This document shows, in pieces, positions 23,155 through 30,626 of a stretch of DNA of 40,971 nucleotides. The position numbers were made by a program, and so were the translations under genes. The first letter of the stretch is position 1. Every line of letters begins with the position of its first letter. The notes beneath the pieces were generated by a model. The model saw nothing but the letters and a program-made list of their open reading frames with translations. It was not told the DNA's origin and ran no database searches. The DNA is from Bacillota bacterium (GTDB lineage Bacteria; Bacillota_I; Bacilli_A; RF39; UBA660), in assembly GCA_015059245.1 (NCBI GenBank), contig SVAU01000014.1, positions 1-40,971 on the forward strand, in the 5' to 3' direction.

Positions 23155-24072
23155 ATGGCAAAAAGAAAAAAGAATTCAAAATTTATAAGACACTTAATAA
23201 TAGTATTATTAATATTCGGTTATTACTATATAAAAGATAATCAAGAATCATATTCTAAACAAGATAATACACAAATAGAAAAGAAAGAACCAATACAACA
23301 AGTAACTACAGATCTTAGTATTCACTATATAGATGTAGGTCAAGCAGATAGTATACTTATTACTAATAACAATCATAGTATGTTAATAGATGCTGGTAAT
23401 AACGAAGATGGTCCATTACTAGTAAAATATATAAAAGAAGAACTAAATATATCTAAATTAGACTATGTAGTAGGTACACACCCTCATGAAGACCATATAG
23501 GTGGATTAGACGATATAATCAACAATATTGAAGTACAAGAAGTATATTTACCAGAAGCAATGACTACAACAAAAACATTCGAAGATGTTCTAGATTCAAT
23601 AGCTAATAATAACTTAGAAATAACAGTACCAACTATCGGAGAAACATTCGCTTTAGGAGAAGCTAATCTAGAAGTAATATATACTGGTACAGGAGAAAAA
23701 GACCTAAACGAAGCCTCTATAATTTTAAAGATGACATTCGGTAAACACAAATACTTATTCACAGGAGATACAACAGAAGAAGTAGAAAAAACTATTTTAG
23801 ATAAAGATATTAACATAGATATTCTTAAAGTAGCACATCACGGTTCTAAGTATAGTTCCTGTGAACAATTCTTAACATTAGCAACACCAGAATACGCAAT
23901 CATAAGTGCTGGAGAAGGAAATAGTTATGGACATCCAGAACAAGAAACACTAGATAGATTAAAAAAACATACAAATAAAATATATGTAACAAAAGATCTA
24001 GGTACAATAGTATTAACAAGTGATGGAACAACTATCAAGATAGATAATTATAAAACAAATACAAACGGGTAG
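23155..24072 (+). CDS. Membrane-anchored ComEC-like metallo-beta-lactamase-fold hydrolase
   Basis: A 305-residue protein. A short basic N-terminus and one hydrophobic helix (about 12-26) export a metallo-beta-lactamase domain. The HPHEDH motif at 109-114 gives the metal ligands, and further ligands follow in FTGDTT and AHHGS. The start IHYIDVGQADSILI and end TSDGTTIKI match the C-terminal domain of the DNA-uptake protein ComEC and its stand-alone relatives, which are thought to be nucleases or phosphodiesterases. The membrane channel part of ComEC is absent. A DUF3006 gene follows 9 nt later, a common partner. Possible role: extracellular nucleic-acid breakdown. Confidence 0.9.
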   Translation: MAKRKKNSKFIRHLIIVLLIFGYYYIKDNQESYSKQDNTQIEKKEPIQQVTTDLSIHYIDVGQADSILITNNNHSMLIDAGNNEDGPLLVKYIKEELNISKLDYVVGTHPHEDHIGGLDDIINNIEVQEVYLPEAMTTTKTFEDVLDSIANNNLEITVPTIGETFALGEANLEVIYTGTGEKDLNEASIILKMTFGKHKYLFTGDTTEEVEKTILDKDINIDILKVAHHGSKYSSCEQFLTLATPEYAIISAGEGNSYGHPEQETLDRLKKHTNKIYVTKDLGTIVLTSDGTTIKIDNYKTNTNG

Positions 24073-24081
24073 GAGAGTAAC

Positions 24082-24315
24082 ATGAAATACGCAGTAGATA
24101 AAATAGAAGAAAACATAGTTACATTAGAATCTTTAGATACAAAAGAAAAAAAAGAAGTACTTTTAGAAGTACTTCCATCTAACATAAAAGAAGGAACAAT
24201 CCTTACATACGAAAATGAAGTATACAAAAAAGATGAAGTACTAGAACAACAAAGAAAAACTTCTATTCAAAACAAATTCAATATGTTAAGAAAAAAGAAA
24301 ACAGATAACAATTAA
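24082..24315 (+). CDS. DUF3006 protein
   Basis: A 77-residue protein. MKYAVDKIEENIVTLES, then LPSNIKEGTIL and a C-terminal Lys/Arg/Gln-rich helix ending MLRKKK match DUF3006. This family typically sits next to ComEC-like metallo-beta-lactamase genes, as here. The molecular role is unknown; the small beta fold may bind the hydrolase or nucleic acid. AGGAGAG precedes the ATG, 9 nt after the upstream stop. Confidence 0.85.
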   Translation: MKYAVDKIEENIVTLESLDTKEKKEVLLEVLPSNIKEGTILTYENEVYKKDEVLEQQRKTSIQNKFNMLRKKKTDNN

Positions 24316-24328
24316 GTTATCTGTTTTT
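24299..24328 (+). terminator. Terminator overlapping the DUF3006 stop
   Basis: An 11-bp perfect stem (AAACAGATAAC / GTTATCTGTTT) with a 6-nt loop containing the stop, followed by T. It lies at a convergent junction and may work in both directions. Confidence 0.9.
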
Positions 24329-25254
24329 TAAATACTACCTAAAATAATAATTAAAAAGAATAATAATACACCAGCACCGGCTAAAGCAAGATATATTAGT
24401 TTCTTATCTATTAAATCTCCTTCAAATAATTCTATTTCTACATTAAAACTAGGATCAGTAGTTCTAATTGCATTAATAGCACAATTATACATACTAGTAA
24501 TAACTAAATTTCTATGTTCTGTTTCTTGTTTTAAGATTTGTGTTCCATATATTTTACATCTATTCTTTCTTGCAAAACACATATATTTGTATTGTTTAGC
24601 ACATTCTATTAACTGTAATGCTTGATCAGTATTTTCGCTAAAGAAAGTCGCTGGAATTTGATTCAACAAATCAATTGCTTGAACAGTTAAACTTTCATAT
24701 AAATTTAAATTGTTTGCATCAAATGCTTTTGTTCTATCTTTAGCAGTCCCATAGTATTCTTTATAAAATTTATCAAAAGCTTTATTTAATTCTGTATGGT
24801 CAGAGTATAAATCGGTAACATATTTTAAAACTTCAAATACTTTCATTAAATAACATGAGTATACAATTTTTTGAGTATTATCTTTCTCTTTAGAATAAGA
24901 AATAGCGTTTTTACCAGCAGCAAGTATATCTTTGATTCTTAAATCACTAGTAGAATTAAATTTACAACAAGCTCTTATCTTTCCTATCCACCCATCAACA
25001 CATTTTGCATTTATTTCTAATATTTTATTAGCAAACTCATAAGCTTCATTGTAATTTCCAGCGGCTAAACTGTTGTTACACATCTCTATATAGTTAGCTA
25101 TATCATCACTTTTATCTATCTTAACCTTGCCTTCAACGATAAGTTTCTTTGCTTCTTCAATAGAATACTTAGTACCACAATATTGGCATTCATATTCTCC
25201 ATCTTTCTTTTTTAAATCATTGCTTCCGCATAATTCACACACTATCTTCTTCAT
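24328..25254 (-). CDS. Zinc-ribbon, TPR-like, tail-anchored protein
   Basis: A 308-residue protein. The N-terminal zinc ribbon (CELCGS...YECQYCGTKYS, residues 6-31) is followed by a helical region of about 230 residues; its start (NNSLAAGNYNEAYEFANKILEINAK) is a clear tetratricopeptide-like helix pair. One hydrophobic helix closes the chain (about 286-306), so the protein is held at the membrane by its tail with the ribbon in the cytoplasm. Probably a scaffold; no enzyme site. AAAGAGG precedes the ATG. Extended -10 promoter upstream. Confidence 0.8.
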   Translation of the reverse strand: MKKIVCELCGSNDLKKKDGEYECQYCGTKYSIEEAKKLIVEGKVKIDKSDDIANYIEMCNNSLAAGNYNEAYEFANKILEINAKCVDGWIGKIRACCKFNSTSDLRIKDILAAGKNAISYSKEKDNTQKIVYSCYLMKVFEVLKYVTDLYSDHTELNKAFDKFYKEYYGTAKDRTKAFDANNLNLYESLTVQAIDLLNQIPATFFSENTDQALQLIECAKQYKYMCFARKNRCKIYGTQILKQETEHRNLVITSMYNCAINAIRTTDPSFNVEIELFEGDLIDKKLIYLALAGAGVLLFFLIIILGSI

Positions 25255-25276
25255 ATAAACACCTCTTTATGAAAAC

Positions 25277-25285
25277 ATTATATCA
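25277..25285 (-). promoter_or_regulatory. Extended -10 promoter for the zinc-ribbon/TPR gene
   Basis: The minus strand reads TGATATAAT about 23 nt before the start; no -35 box is clear. Confidence 0.6.
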
Positions 25286-25319
25286 CAAAATTACCACTCA
25301 GAGTAAAAGTTACAATACC

Positions 25320-25342
25320 TGTTTTTCAGTAGAATAAAAACA
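25320..25342 (+). promoter_or_regulatory. Inverted repeat before the small XRE gene, candidate operator
   Basis: Seven-bp arms TGTTTTT and AAAAACA with a 9-nt spacer that contains TAGAAT, a possible -10 box. An XRE repressor bound here would block its own promoter. AT-rich arms make chance plausible. Confidence 0.35.
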
Positions 25343-25354
25343 AGAGGTGGTAAA

Positions 25355-25651
25355 ATGAGTAAAGAAGAAAATATTGGTTGGTTAAAGAATCTTCAAAAGG
25401 TTAGAGAAGAGAAGGGATATACTCAAATTAAACTTGCTATGATGGTAGGTATGAGTCAACAAAGTATAACATACTATGAAACAGGAACTAGAACACCATC
25501 ACTTCAAGTAGCAAGAAAACTAGCAGATGCTCTAGATACCAGTGTAGACTATCTATTAGGTAGAGATGAAATGTTACATAATTACCACCAACTAAAAAAA
25601 GAAGATAAGAATAATGTAAAAGAAATAATAAATAGTTTATCAAGCAAATAA
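25355..25651 (+). CDS. Small XRE-family transcriptional regulator
   Basis: A 98-residue cytoplasmic protein. Residues 9-70 form the helix-turn-helix (LKNLQKVREEKGYTQIKLA...MSQQSITYYETGTRTPSL...LADALDTSVDYLLGR), a close match to the phage-repressor-like XRE family. A short C-terminal helix could dimerise. AGAGGTGG precedes the ATG. It sits alone between two minus-strand genes and a candidate operator lies just upstream. Likely a repressor; targets unknown. Confidence 0.9.
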   Translation: MSKEENIGWLKNLQKVREEKGYTQIKLAMMVGMSQQSITYYETGTRTPSLQVARKLADALDTSVDYLLGRDEMLHNYHQLKKEDKNNVKEIINSLSSK

Positions 25652-25652
25652 A

Positions 25653-25680
25653 AAGTGGATAACAGTTAAGTTATCCACTT
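25653..25680 (-). terminator. Convergent terminator between XRE and SPFH genes
   Basis: An 11-bp perfect stem (AAGTGGATAAC / GTTATCCACTT) with a 6-nt loop. The T-run is better on the minus strand, so it ends the SPFH gene and perhaps also the XRE gene. Confidence 0.8.
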
Positions 25681-25692
25681 ATTTTATTTGTA

Positions 25693-26820
25693 TTAGTTTA
25701 ACTTAGTTCCACAATTTCCGCAGAAGTTAGCACCGTTTGTTGCAGTACCACAATTTGGACAGAAGTTTGGAACAGCTCCACCAGCAGCAGCTACAACACC
25801 AGCTTGAGGTGCAGGAGCAGCTTGAGCTTGAACGTTTTGATTAGCAGCACCCATTAATCCAGCACCAGCATTAGTTGCTAGATTCATACCAGCAAATCCC
25901 ATCATAGCTCCATTAGCATTACCAGCAGCAGTAGTTAAAGCTTCAGCAGAAGCAGTAGCCATTAAACCTGATTGTAATTTAGCATCAGAGAAAATAGTAG
26001 CGTCATCAATTTTATTGATACGAGCCATACTTTCATCAGTAACATTAATGTCACCCATAGCAACATCAGTTACGATAATACCATATTTAGCTTTCCATGT
26101 AGGACTTAAGATTTCATTCATCTTATCTGAAATATCAGATCCATACATTTGCATATCACCAAATGATACTTTTTTAAGTCTCATAACTTCAGCGATAGCT
26201 TTAGAAATTTGTTCTACGAATTCATTTTTAAATTGACTTCCAACAACTTCATCAAATCTAACTTGATCTTTAGCGTTAGCACCTAAAATGTTACCAACTA
26301 AAGCAACTGGATCATCAACTTTATATGCATATTCTCCGAAGAATGTAACTTCGATAATACCATATTTTTCATCAGTGATTTTTTTAGGTTGTGCAGAACC
26401 AAATTTATTACCAGTAACATTTAATAAGTTAACATAGTAAACTCTTTGATCTCTAGCAGCTTGTCCACCATAAGTAATACGGCTTCCTAAAGTTTTGATA
26501 GAATCAAGAATACCTTTTCCTAAACCACCATGGAAAATAGTAGGTTCAGCACCAGAATCATAAATAAATTCACCTGGTTCAGAAGTAAATTCTTTAACTG
26601 CACCATTATCAACAAGCATCATAGCCCATCCTTGTGGAACAGCAATTTTACTACCATTAGTAATTACACCTTCAGTAGGATTACTATTTCCTTCACCGTG
26701 AGATACAACTCCTCTCACCATTAATACATTATTATCAACAGTAGGGCAAGTGACGAACTCTTTAAATTGATCGCCTAGTACACTACCAGTTGAGTTTGTT
26801 AAAGCTTTAATTAAACCCAT
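25693..26820 (-). CDS. SPFH-domain protein with C-terminal zinc ribbon (YdjI-like)
   Basis: A 375-residue protein read from the ATG at 26820, which is 8 nt from AGGAGG; an in-frame ATG at 26826 is only 2 nt from it. The first 270 residues form an SPFH/virion-core-like domain (ITNGSKIAVPQGWAMMLVDNG, then a long helix near 190-260). An Ala/Gln/Gly-rich stretch and a C-terminal zinc ribbon (FCPNCGT...FCGNCGTKL) complete the chain. Homologues such as B. subtilis YdjI act with phage-shock-type proteins at the membrane. No transmembrane helix, so it should be recruited to the membrane face. It has a strong promoter with a -35 box and a hairpin in the leader, which suggests high expression. Confidence 0.9.
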   Translation of the reverse strand: MGLIKALTNSTGSVLGDQFKEFVTCPTVDNNVLMVRGVVSHGEGNSNPTEGVITNGSKIAVPQGWAMMLVDNGAVKEFTSEPGEFIYDSGAEPTIFHGGLGKGILDSIKTLGSRITYGGQAARDQRVYYVNLLNVTGNKFGSAQPKKITDEKYGIIEVTFFGEYAYKVDDPVALVGNILGANAKDQVRFDEVVGSQFKNEFVEQISKAIAEVMRLKKVSFGDMQMYGSDISDKMNEILSPTWKAKYGIIVTDVAMGDINVTDESMARINKIDDATIFSDAKLQSGLMATASAEALTTAAGNANGAMMGFAGMNLATNAGAGLMGAANQNVQAQAAPAPQAGVVAAAGGAVPNFCPNCGTATNGANFCGNCGTKLN

Positions 26821-26850
26821 TTTCATTACCTCCTAGTTTAATCTTTAACC

Positions 26851-26870
26851 TAGATTATAGAAATAATCTA
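26851..26870 (-). promoter_or_regulatory. 5'-leader hairpin of the SPFH mRNA
   Basis: An 8-bp perfect stem (TAGATTAT / ATAATCTA, 4-nt loop) lies between the promoter and the Shine-Dalgarno site. With no T-run it is not a terminator; it could stabilise the mRNA 5' end. Confidence 0.45.
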
Positions 26871-26883
26871 TATTTCTAAATTA

Positions 26884-26912
26884 ATTATATAATTCATTAA
26901 ATACTAATGCAA
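26884..26912 (-). promoter_or_regulatory. Promoter of the SPFH gene
   Basis: On the minus strand TTGCAT, a 17-bp spacer and TATAAT give a good sigma-70-type promoter about 65 nt before the start. Confidence 0.75.
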
Positions 26913-26941
26913 GAAAACTTTTATTTATGTATACACTTTTT

Positions 26942-26969
26942 TAATAAAAAAACACTACAACGTAGTGTT
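26942..26969 (-). terminator. Terminator of the GtrB-like gene
   Basis: Minus-strand hairpin AACACTAC-GTT-GTAGTGTT followed by a T-run, overlapping the stop codon. Confidence 0.85.
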
Positions 26970-27900
26970 ATTCTTTAAATCCTAATTTAGTTTTTATAAT
27001 ATAAGTAGGTCTATTCTTAGCTTCATCATTAACTAAAGCAATATATCTACCTACAATTCCAATAAGTATAAATTGAATACCAAATAATAATAGTAACAAT
27101 AAAATAATTATATAACTTGCTTTAATAACTAAATCAAACCAAATAATTTGTATCAATAATATAACTAAGTATACAAAGAACGCAAATAGAGTAGTAATAC
27201 CCAAATAGGTACTTATCTTAAGTGGTTTATAAGAAAAAGCTAACAATCCATCTATAGCATATTTTAAATAATTCTTAAATCCAAATGAAGTTTTACCACT
27301 ACCTCTAGGTTCAACATCATATGGTAAATACTTAGCATTAAAACCTATCCAAGCAAATATACCTTTAGTAAATCTATTCTTCTCTGGTAAATTTAATATA
27401 GCATTTCTTACATTAGCTCTAAACATTCTAAAATCAGATGCAGCATCTTCAAGTTGAACTTCACTTAATCTATTCATTACTTTATAAAAAGCATTCTTAC
27501 ATATCTTAAGTATTTTAGATTCATCAATACGATTACTCATATACATACCAACGATATCACAATCTTCATTCTTCTCTAAGTAATCATACATTTGTAATAA
27601 GTACTTTGGATTTTGTTGTAAATCAGCATCTATAATACAAGTATATTCACCTGTAGCATGTTCTAAACCAGCTAACATAGCAGCTTCTTTTTTAAAGTTT
27701 CTTGAAAAAGAAAGAACTTTAACTCTTTTATTATCCTTTTCATATAACTTCTTTAACTTATCTAAAGTCTTATCGGTAGAACCATCATCTATATATATAG
27801 TTTCAAATTTAATTTTCTTTAAAGTCTTAGTAATCTTATCATGTAATTTAACTATATTTCCTTCTTCGTTCTTACAAGGAATAATAATGCTTAACTTCAT
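26968..27900 (-). CDS. GtrB/DPM1-like family 2 glycosyltransferase
   Basis: A 310-residue protein. The N-terminal 230 residues are a GT-A family 2 catalytic domain: IIPCKNEEGNI, the DDGSTDKT loop, DADLQQNP as the metal/nucleotide-binding aspartates, and a QLEDAASDFRMF acceptor segment. Two C-terminal transmembrane helices (about 232-258 and 265-292) end in IGIVGRYIALVNDEAKNRPTYII, a hallmark of the GtrB and polyisoprenyl-phosphate glucosyl/mannosyl transferases. It should load a sugar from UDP or GDP onto undecaprenyl phosphate for envelope glycosylation. AAAGGGGGA precedes the ATG. No GtrA flippase or acceptor transferase is adjacent. Confidence 0.9.
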   Translation of the reverse strand: MKLSIIIPCKNEEGNIVKLHDKITKTLKKIKFETIYIDDGSTDKTLDKLKKLYEKDNKRVKVLSFSRNFKKEAAMLAGLEHATGEYTCIIDADLQQNPKYLLQMYDYLEKNEDCDIVGMYMSNRIDESKILKICKNAFYKVMNRLSEVQLEDAASDFRMFRANVRNAILNLPEKNRFTKGIFAWIGFNAKYLPYDVEPRGSGKTSFGFKNYLKYAIDGLLAFSYKPLKISTYLGITTLFAFFVYLVILLIQIIWFDLVIKASYIIILLLLLLFGIQFILIGIVGRYIALVNDEAKNRPTYIIKTKLGFKE

Positions 27901-27917
27901 GTTATCTCCCCCTTTTA

Positions 27918-27926
27918 ATTATAGCA
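27918..27926 (-). promoter_or_regulatory. Extended -10 promoter for the GtrB-like gene
   Basis: The minus strand reads TGCTATAAT, 17 nt before the start. Confidence 0.6.
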
Positions 27927-27958
27927 CACTAACTCACAATGTCATACTAATTAATTTG

Positions 27959-27987
27959 TTGATAAAACCCTATATTTTTGTTATTAT
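27959..27987 (+). promoter_or_regulatory. Promoter of the SipW-type operon
   Basis: TTGATA (27959-27964), 17-bp spacer and TATTAT (27982-27987) with TGT before it, so it combines a -35 box with an extended -10. It drives the three-gene unit beginning at 28011. Confidence 0.65.
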
Positions 27988-28010
27988 ATATATAATAAAG
28001 GGTGATTGGA

Positions 28011-28565
28011 ATGGATAAGAAAATTACGATACTAGTCTGTTTTTTTTCTGCATTAACTTTAATAGCTTCAGTAATATCATCATCCCTAATATTCTATAGT
28101 GAGCAAGCAAGAACAGAAGCTAATAGCAATAAAGTACTTGCAACTAATAATGTATATAAAAGTACATCAATAGTTTATAACCAAAATAATACATTTAATT
28201 TATCTGGATTAAAACCAGGTTTTGTAACAACACATACATTTAGTATTACGAATAATAATTCTAATACTATTAAATATAGAATAGAGTGGAATAACATAAC
28301 TTCTACTTGGGGAGATGAGATAGATGGCATATCTCATCCAGAAGAATTTACTTATACATTATCATGTAGTAATGGAGAAGCAGTAAAACAAACAACAATG
28401 CCAACTAAAAAAGAAACAATTACTATTTTAGATAACTTAGAAATAAAAACTAATAAAACAAATGAATGTAGTTTAAGAGTTGAATTTAAAAACATTGGAA
28501 TGGACCAATCATATAACAACAATAAAGTATTTAGAGGAACATATAAAATAGTAGTAATAGAATAG
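28011..28565 (+). CDS. Secreted beta-rich protein, TasA/camelysin-like position
   Basis: A 184-residue protein read from 28011; AAGGGTG lies at the right distance, and an in-frame GTG at 28002 overlaps it. A signal-anchor helix (about 8-30) is followed by SEQARTEANSNKV, which offers an Ala-x-x cleavage context, then a domain of alternating strands rich in Asn and Thr (FVTTHTFSITNNNSNTIKYRIEW). The Ig- or TasA-like fold and its place before a SipW-type peptidase suggest a fibre or biofilm subunit. Sequence identity to TasA is not visible. Two cysteines could form a disulfide. Confidence 0.7.
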   Translation: MDKKITILVCFFSALTLIASVISSSLIFYSEQARTEANSNKVLATNNVYKSTSIVYNQNNTFNLSGLKPGFVTTHTFSITNNNSNTIKYRIEWNNITSTWGDEIDGISHPEEFTYTLSCSNGEAVKQTTMPTKKETITILDNLEIKTNKTNECSLRVEFKNIGMDQSYNNNKVFRGTYKIVVIE

Positions 28566-28581
28566 AAAAGGAGTGATAAGG

Positions 28582-29199
28582 ATGGAAAAGAATGAAAATT
28601 TTAAAAGTGAATTAGAAAACCAATATAGCATCCTTATCAGAGCTAATGAAAAGAAAGAACATCAAAGATATATGGTTTTACTAGTTATAATATTAATAAC
28701 TTTCTCTGTATGTCTAGTAAACATGTTATTTTCATTTAAAGCATTTTCTTCTACTAAAGAAATTAATGATGATAATAAAGTATTAACTAATGTACATAAA
28801 CATACATTAACTACTATGTTTAATAATGGTAGAACACTAAATATAGCAAAGATTACTAATGGATATGAACTAGCAACACCTAAAGTAATTCAAATCACTA
28901 ACGATGGTAATAGTGATATAATCTTTGATATTAAATTAACATCAATAAAAACAACATTATTATCTACAAATAATCTTGTATATACTTTATCAAGAAATAA
29001 TACAACAAGTGACGCTATGTCTTTACCATTAAATGATAAAGTAATAGCTCAAAACATAACTATTGAACCAGGTCAAACAATTACTTTTACATTAAAAGTA
29101 AAATTTAATGGTACATTAGAAAACAATAATACAGAAAATTCTTATAGTGCTAATATTATAGTAGAACAAAAGAATAATAAAGCTAACTTACTAGAATAG
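28582..29199 (+). CDS. Second secreted beta-rich protein of the SipW-type unit
   Basis: A 205-residue protein with AAGGAG 8 nt before the ATG. An unusually long cytoplasmic start of about 30 residues precedes the hydrophobic helix (about 33-55), then a domain with the same rhythm as the upstream gene: KVIQITNDGNSDIIFDIKL, then IEPGQTITFTLKVKFNG, which is typical of Ig-like or TasA-like sandwiches. The two are probably paralogues. The long N-terminal tail sets it apart and may be read by the peptidase or another membrane protein. No cysteines in the exported domain. Confidence 0.7.
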   Translation: MEKNENFKSELENQYSILIRANEKKEHQRYMVLLVIILITFSVCLVNMLFSFKAFSSTKEINDDNKVLTNVHKHTLTTMFNNGRTLNIAKITNGYELATPKVIQITNDGNSDIIFDIKLTSIKTTLLSTNNLVYTLSRNNTTSDAMSLPLNDKVIAQNITIEPGQTITFTLKVKFNGTLENNNTENSYSANIIVEQKNNKANLLE

Positions 29200-29211
29200 A
29201 GGAGTAACACA

Positions 29212-30591
29212 TTGAAAAATGCTAAGTTAAAGAAAATCTTACTAGGTATTTTAAAATTGCTATATTACATAGCAATTGCTTTTGTGTGTTTTATTGCAGC
29301 AGTATTAATATATTATATAATATCAGTTCAAATCCATGCTAAGGATGAAAATTATAAACCAGGTATTTCTATATATACTATAGTAAGTCCTAGTATGACA
29401 CCTAATATTAATGTATATGATGTAGTAGTAAATATTAGAGTAGATGATCCTACTAAAATAAAAGTAGGAGATATAATTACTTTCAAATCGCAAGCAGCTA
29501 CATCAGAAGGTATGACAATAACTCATAGAGTAATAGCAAGAGATCAATTACCAGATGGTACATATGAATATATGACTCAAGGAGATAATAATCCAGAACC
29601 AGATAGTTCATATGTAATGTTTGATAACATAATAGGTAAAGAAATAGTAACTATACCAGCACTTGGTAAAGTACAATTCTTAATAGCTAATAAGAAGAGT
29701 TGGTTATTCTTACTTTTAATTCCTATAGCAATCTATCTAATAAGAGAAATATATAAGTTAATAGATTTAGTTGGATTAAAGAAAAAAGTAACGAAAGTAA
29801 TCGAAGAAAAAGATGAAGAACCTAAAATAGATCATGAAAAACAAGAAACATTAAAAGAACAATTAAAACGTGAACTTCTAGAAGAATTAAAATTAGATAA
29901 AGACTTAGAAAAACAAGAAGTAAAACTAATAAGACCTAAAGAAGAAAAAGATGGTTTCTTAGATAAATATACTGAAACAGTAGTTAAAGTAGAAGATAAT
30001 CACGATTATGTAGAAACAACTACAAAAAGAGAAGTAATAGCTCCTACAAAACCATTAACTAAAGAAGTTAAACCTAAACCTGTAGAAGAAGAATTAGATT
30101 TAGAACTTCCTAAAATGAAAGAATACGAAGTACTAAAAACAGACGACTTAATAATAAAAGAAAAAGAATACTTAGAAGGTTCTAAGATTAAAGTAGTTAA
30201 AGTAGAAGAAACAAAAAATAAAAAGAAAGATAAAAATACTACTAAAAAACAAAAAGATGACAATAAAATAAATCTTGATAGTAGTGCAATAATTCCTAAA
30301 AAGAATCCTAACCTTAAGATAGAAAGACCAGAAGGTGAAGATATAAAGGAATTAAGAAGAGTAGAAACTAATAATAAACCAAAAGAACCTGCTCATAAAA
30401 AACAATTAAAATTAAACCCTAAAAACGTTAAAAAAGTTAATAGAAATAGAAATAACAATAATAAGAAAAAACAACTTAATCTAAATCCTAAAAACGTTAA
30501 AAAGGTTAATCGTTACAAAAAACAAAATCAACAACCTAATAATAACAAGAAGAAAAAACAACCATTGATAATTATTGAAAAGGTAAGATAA
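29212..30591 (+). CDS. SipW-type signal peptidase I with long Lys-rich cytoplasmic tail
   Basis: A 459-residue protein starting at TTG with GAGGAG 7 nt upstream. An N-terminal helix (about 10-39) leads to the catalytic domain: Ser61 in IVSPSMTP and His105 in ITHRVIA, the Ser-His pair of ER/SipW-type peptidases rather than the Ser-Lys of bacterial LepB. MTQGDNNPEPD is the third motif. A second helix (about 165-185) returns the chain to the cytoplasm. The remaining 270 residues are highly charged, with a coiled coil and two near-copies of a (K)LNPKNVKKVNR repeat. Such a tail is far longer than in SipW. The two upstream genes are the likely substrates. Confidence 0.88.
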   Translation: MKNAKLKKILLGILKLLYYIAIAFVCFIAAVLIYYIISVQIHAKDENYKPGISIYTIVSPSMTPNINVYDVVVNIRVDDPTKIKVGDIITFKSQAATSEGMTITHRVIARDQLPDGTYEYMTQGDNNPEPDSSYVMFDNIIGKEIVTIPALGKVQFLIANKKSWLFLLLIPIAIYLIREIYKLIDLVGLKKKVTKVIEEKDEEPKIDHEKQETLKEQLKRELLEELKLDKDLEKQEVKLIRPKEEKDGFLDKYTETVVKVEDNHDYVETTTKREVIAPTKPLTKEVKPKPVEEELDLELPKMKEYEVLKTDDLIIKEKEYLEGSKIKVVKVEETKNKKKDKNTTKKQKDDNKINLDSSAIIPKKNPNLKIERPEGEDIKELRRVETNNKPKEPAHKKQLKLNPKNVKKVNRNRNNNNKKKQLNLNPKNVKKVNRYKKQNQQPNNNKKKKQPLIIIEKVR

Positions 30592-30594
30592 AAA

Positions 30595-30626
30595 AATAGA
30601 ATAGTATTAAACTATTCTATTTTATT
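30595..30626 (+). terminator. Bidirectional terminator after the SipW-type unit
   Basis: An 11-bp perfect stem (AATAGAATAGT / ACTATTCTATT) with an ATTAA loop, flanked by an A-run on the left and T-rich sequence on the right; it serves both convergent units. Confidence 0.85.

Noticed and set aside
26015..26724. Plus-strand open frames opposite the SPFH gene
   Set aside because: No ribosome site, and the translations are Ser/Ile-rich complements of the conserved gene.
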